Part shown: piece by piece, positions 62,786-64,000 of the stretch
Layout: every line of letters starts with the position of its first letter
Position numbering within the stretch: position 1 is the stretch's first letter
Assembly (NCBI GenBank): GCA_943846755.1
Contig: OX044365.1
Span: 1,860,001 to 1,924,000, forward strand
Length of the DNA stretch: 64,000 nucleotides
Reading direction: 5' to 3'
From: UBA8752 sp002336475
GTDB taxonomy: Bacteria; Bacteroidota; Bacteroidia; Flavobacteriales_D; Sanyastnellaceae
The notes under the pieces: model-generated
What the model was told of the DNA's origin: nothing
What the model saw: the letters and a program-made list of their open reading frames with translations, nothing else
Database searches by the model: none
Program-made: the position numbers and the translations under genes

Positions 62786-63130
62786 TCAGAGCTTGTTCAT
62801 GATTTCCTCTATGTCTACCATGCAAGACATGCACTCATTCGACAATTTGGTTACCCGCTCCTCTATTTCTTGAATAGGCGCTTGGTTCTTGGCGAGTACT
62901 TCCAGTTTTTTGAAGTCCTCGTATGCCTGGGTGTAACCAATGGCGCCGGCAGCACTTTTCAGTTTGTGGGCGTAGAACCCAACCTGTTCGAAATCGCTGT
63001 TGGAGACACTTACAGTGAGCGCCTCCATGTCCTTTGGAGTGTTGCGCACAAAAATGTGGAGCACTTGACGTAAAAACGCGGGGTCGTTTCCAACGATTCG
63101 CTTTAGGTGATCTAAATCTAGAACGGCCAT
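62786..63130 (-). CDS. Stand-alone histidine phosphotransfer (Hpt) domain protein
   Basis: The 114-residue four-helix protein has the phospho-acceptor His in YAHKLKSAAGAIGY (HxKxxxxxxG spacing, His near residue 54), the hallmark of Hpt proteins that relay phosphate from a hybrid kinase receiver to a response regulator. No kinase or regulator gene is adjacent. It starts 26 bases after the RseP stop on the same strand. Confidence 0.9.
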   Translation of the reverse strand: MAVLDLDHLKRIVGNDPAFLRQVLHIFVRNTPKDMEALTVSVSNSDFEQVGFYAHKLKSAAGAIGYTQAYEDFKKLEVLAKNQAPIQEIEERVTKLSNECMSCMVDIEEIMNKL

Positions 63131-63156
63131 GTGTAAATATCAGCTATTTATTTGGC

Positions 63157-64000
63157 TTACCATTGTCCAGTGACCCATTTCCACAAATCATTTCCATTGG
63201 CCAGTGCCATGAGTGCCAAAATGAACAGTAAACCGGCCAACTGGCTGTATTCCATGAACTTCTCACCAGGTTTTCTTCCCGAAACCATCTCGTAGAGCAA
63301 AAACATGACGTGGCCGCCATCTAATGCGGGTATGGGCAGCAGGTTCATGAAGGCAAGGATGATGGAAAGCAAGGCGGTGATGTTCCAAAAGCTCTCCCAA
63401 TTCCATTCGGGACTAAAAATGCTGCCCAAAGTGATGAATCCACCCAGCTGCTTGGAGCCGCCGGGTCGGAAGAGGAAGCGCAATGAAGACACGTAGCCCG
63501 TGAGCGTAGAGGTTGCTTTTGCCGTTCCTCCAGTGAGCGCTTCGATGGGCCCAAATTCTTGTTCCTCAAACTCGAACACCCCGAGTTCTTCGTAGCTCAC
63601 TGGAAAGAAGCCCAACTTGCCATCTTGGTCGACTGAAGCAGAGAGGTATTGTACGTCACCGTCTGCAGGCATAGGCTGTGCGTTCCTGTCGACACTTGGG
63701 TTGAGGGTGTTGTGCCGAACGCCGATCGCAACACCTTCTTGGCCTTTGAATTGGGCCAAAGCTTGCACAACACTCTGAAAGTAAGGGGTGGCTGTGCCGG
63801 CCACGGAGAGGATTTGATCTCCGGCTTGAAGTCCGGCGGCCTCAGCACCAGAACCGGGAGATACGCGGTCTACAATCGCGGGAAGATTGACGTTAATCGG
63901 GCTGGTGCCCTTGGGCAAGTCTTCGGCGTTGTTCAACAAGACTTGACCGAGCTCAGTTTGGAAGTTGAGTTCTTGTTTGATGCCGTTTCGAATGACCGTG
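63157..64000 (-). CDS. rseP: Site-2 protease RseP, C-terminal part (5' end cut by window edge)
   Basis: The visible 280 residues read open to the window end, beginning TVIRNGIKQELNF. They include a PDZ domain (AIVDRVSPGSGAEAAGLQAGDQILSV), the conserved hydrophobic region with NLLPIPALDGGHVMFLL that carries the zinc-ligand Asp, and the last membrane segment. This is the C-terminal half of a RseP/YaeL intramembrane metalloprotease, which cleaves anti-sigma factors or remnant signal peptides in the inner membrane. The HExxH motif is beyond the window. Confidence 0.93.
   Translation of the reverse strand, partial: TVIRNGIKQELNFQTELGQVLLNNAEDLPKGTSPINVNLPAIVDRVSPGSGAEAAGLQAGDQILSVAGTATPYFQSVVQALAQFKGQEGVAIGVRHNTLNPSVDRNAQPMPADGDVQYLSASVDQDGKLGFFPVSYEELGVFEFEEQEFGPIEALTGGTAKATSTLTGYVSSLRFLFRPGGSKQLGGFITLGSIFSPEWNWESFWNITALLSIILAFMNLLPIPALDGGHVMFLLYEMVSGRKPGEKFMEYSQLAGLLFILALMALANGNDLWKWVTGQW

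Overview
The window is about 64 kb of a GC-rich (roughly 55-58% by eye) chromosome from a member of the Bacteroidota, most like a free-living marine Flavobacteriales-type organism. The evidence is a fused MurF-alanine racemase, T9SS type A and type B sorting domains, Bacteroidota-restricted families (DUF4296, DUF5522, DUF5723-like, HU-CCDC81/SPOR), the polyprenol-phosphate-mannose synthase / dihydroorotase / DUF4296 gene order, a SusC-type TonB receptor with a carboxypeptidase-like N-terminal domain, and several promoters matching the Bacteroidota consensus TTTG-N19-21-TAnnTTTG. Genes are tightly packed with many 1-4 base start/stop overlaps. No gap without a gene exceeds 300 bases. I see no insertion sequence, prophage, CRISPR array or rRNA; the only tRNA is tRNA-Cys.

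Layout. 1-8.4 kb (minus): a truncated amidophosphoribosyltransferase, an epimerase/reductase, and a TetR-TolC-adaptor-RND pump operon with a palindrome on its promoter. 8.4-14.4 kb (minus): pentapeptide-repeat protein, urocanate hydratase, DUF5522 protein, MurF-Alr and thymidine kinase. 14.5-18.8 kb (plus): the translation block rplM-rpsI-rpsB-tsf-pyrH-frr, in which S2 has a 15-copy repeat tail. 18.8-26.6 kb (minus): one SUF iron-sulfur operon, sufA-B-C-D-tlyA-S-E-T-dxr, running into isoprenoid synthesis. 26.7-31.7 kb: thiL, an MbnP-like copper-protein gene coupled to a MauG/MbnH-type di-haem enzyme gene, and uvrC. 31.8-38.8 kb: an epimerase, DUF4296, dihydroorotase, polyprenol-phosphate mannose synthase, a pseudouridine synthase with a substituted catalytic Asp, an unknown barrel-like protein, YraN and a coiled-coil membrane protein. 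38.8-46.7 kb: a 1338-residue T9SS type B protein, gpsA, glycyl-tRNA synthetase and pgk. 46.8-56.6 kb: a secreted GH81 beta-1,3-glucanase, tRNA-Cys, pssA, purS, an oligopeptidase B-like lipoprotein, and an unknown lipoprotein/barrel pair. 56.6-64 kb: HAD hydrolase, HU-SPOR protein, kdsB, TonB receptor, dprA, a stand-alone Hpt protein and a truncated RseP.

Most of the window is housekeeping. The least ordinary parts are: the MbnP-T9SS / di-haem pair, which suggests a surface-exposed copper protein matured by a peroxidase-like enzyme; the RluB-family protein whose catalytic GRLD motif reads DKVE; the (AAPAAE)-type tail on ribosomal protein S2; the SUF operon with an embedded rRNA methyltransferase and terminal dxr; the dockerin-like C-terminus of the glucanase; the uncharacterised lipoprotein plus barrel pair; and a set of -7 boxes only 5-6 bases before start codons, suggesting leaderless mRNAs.
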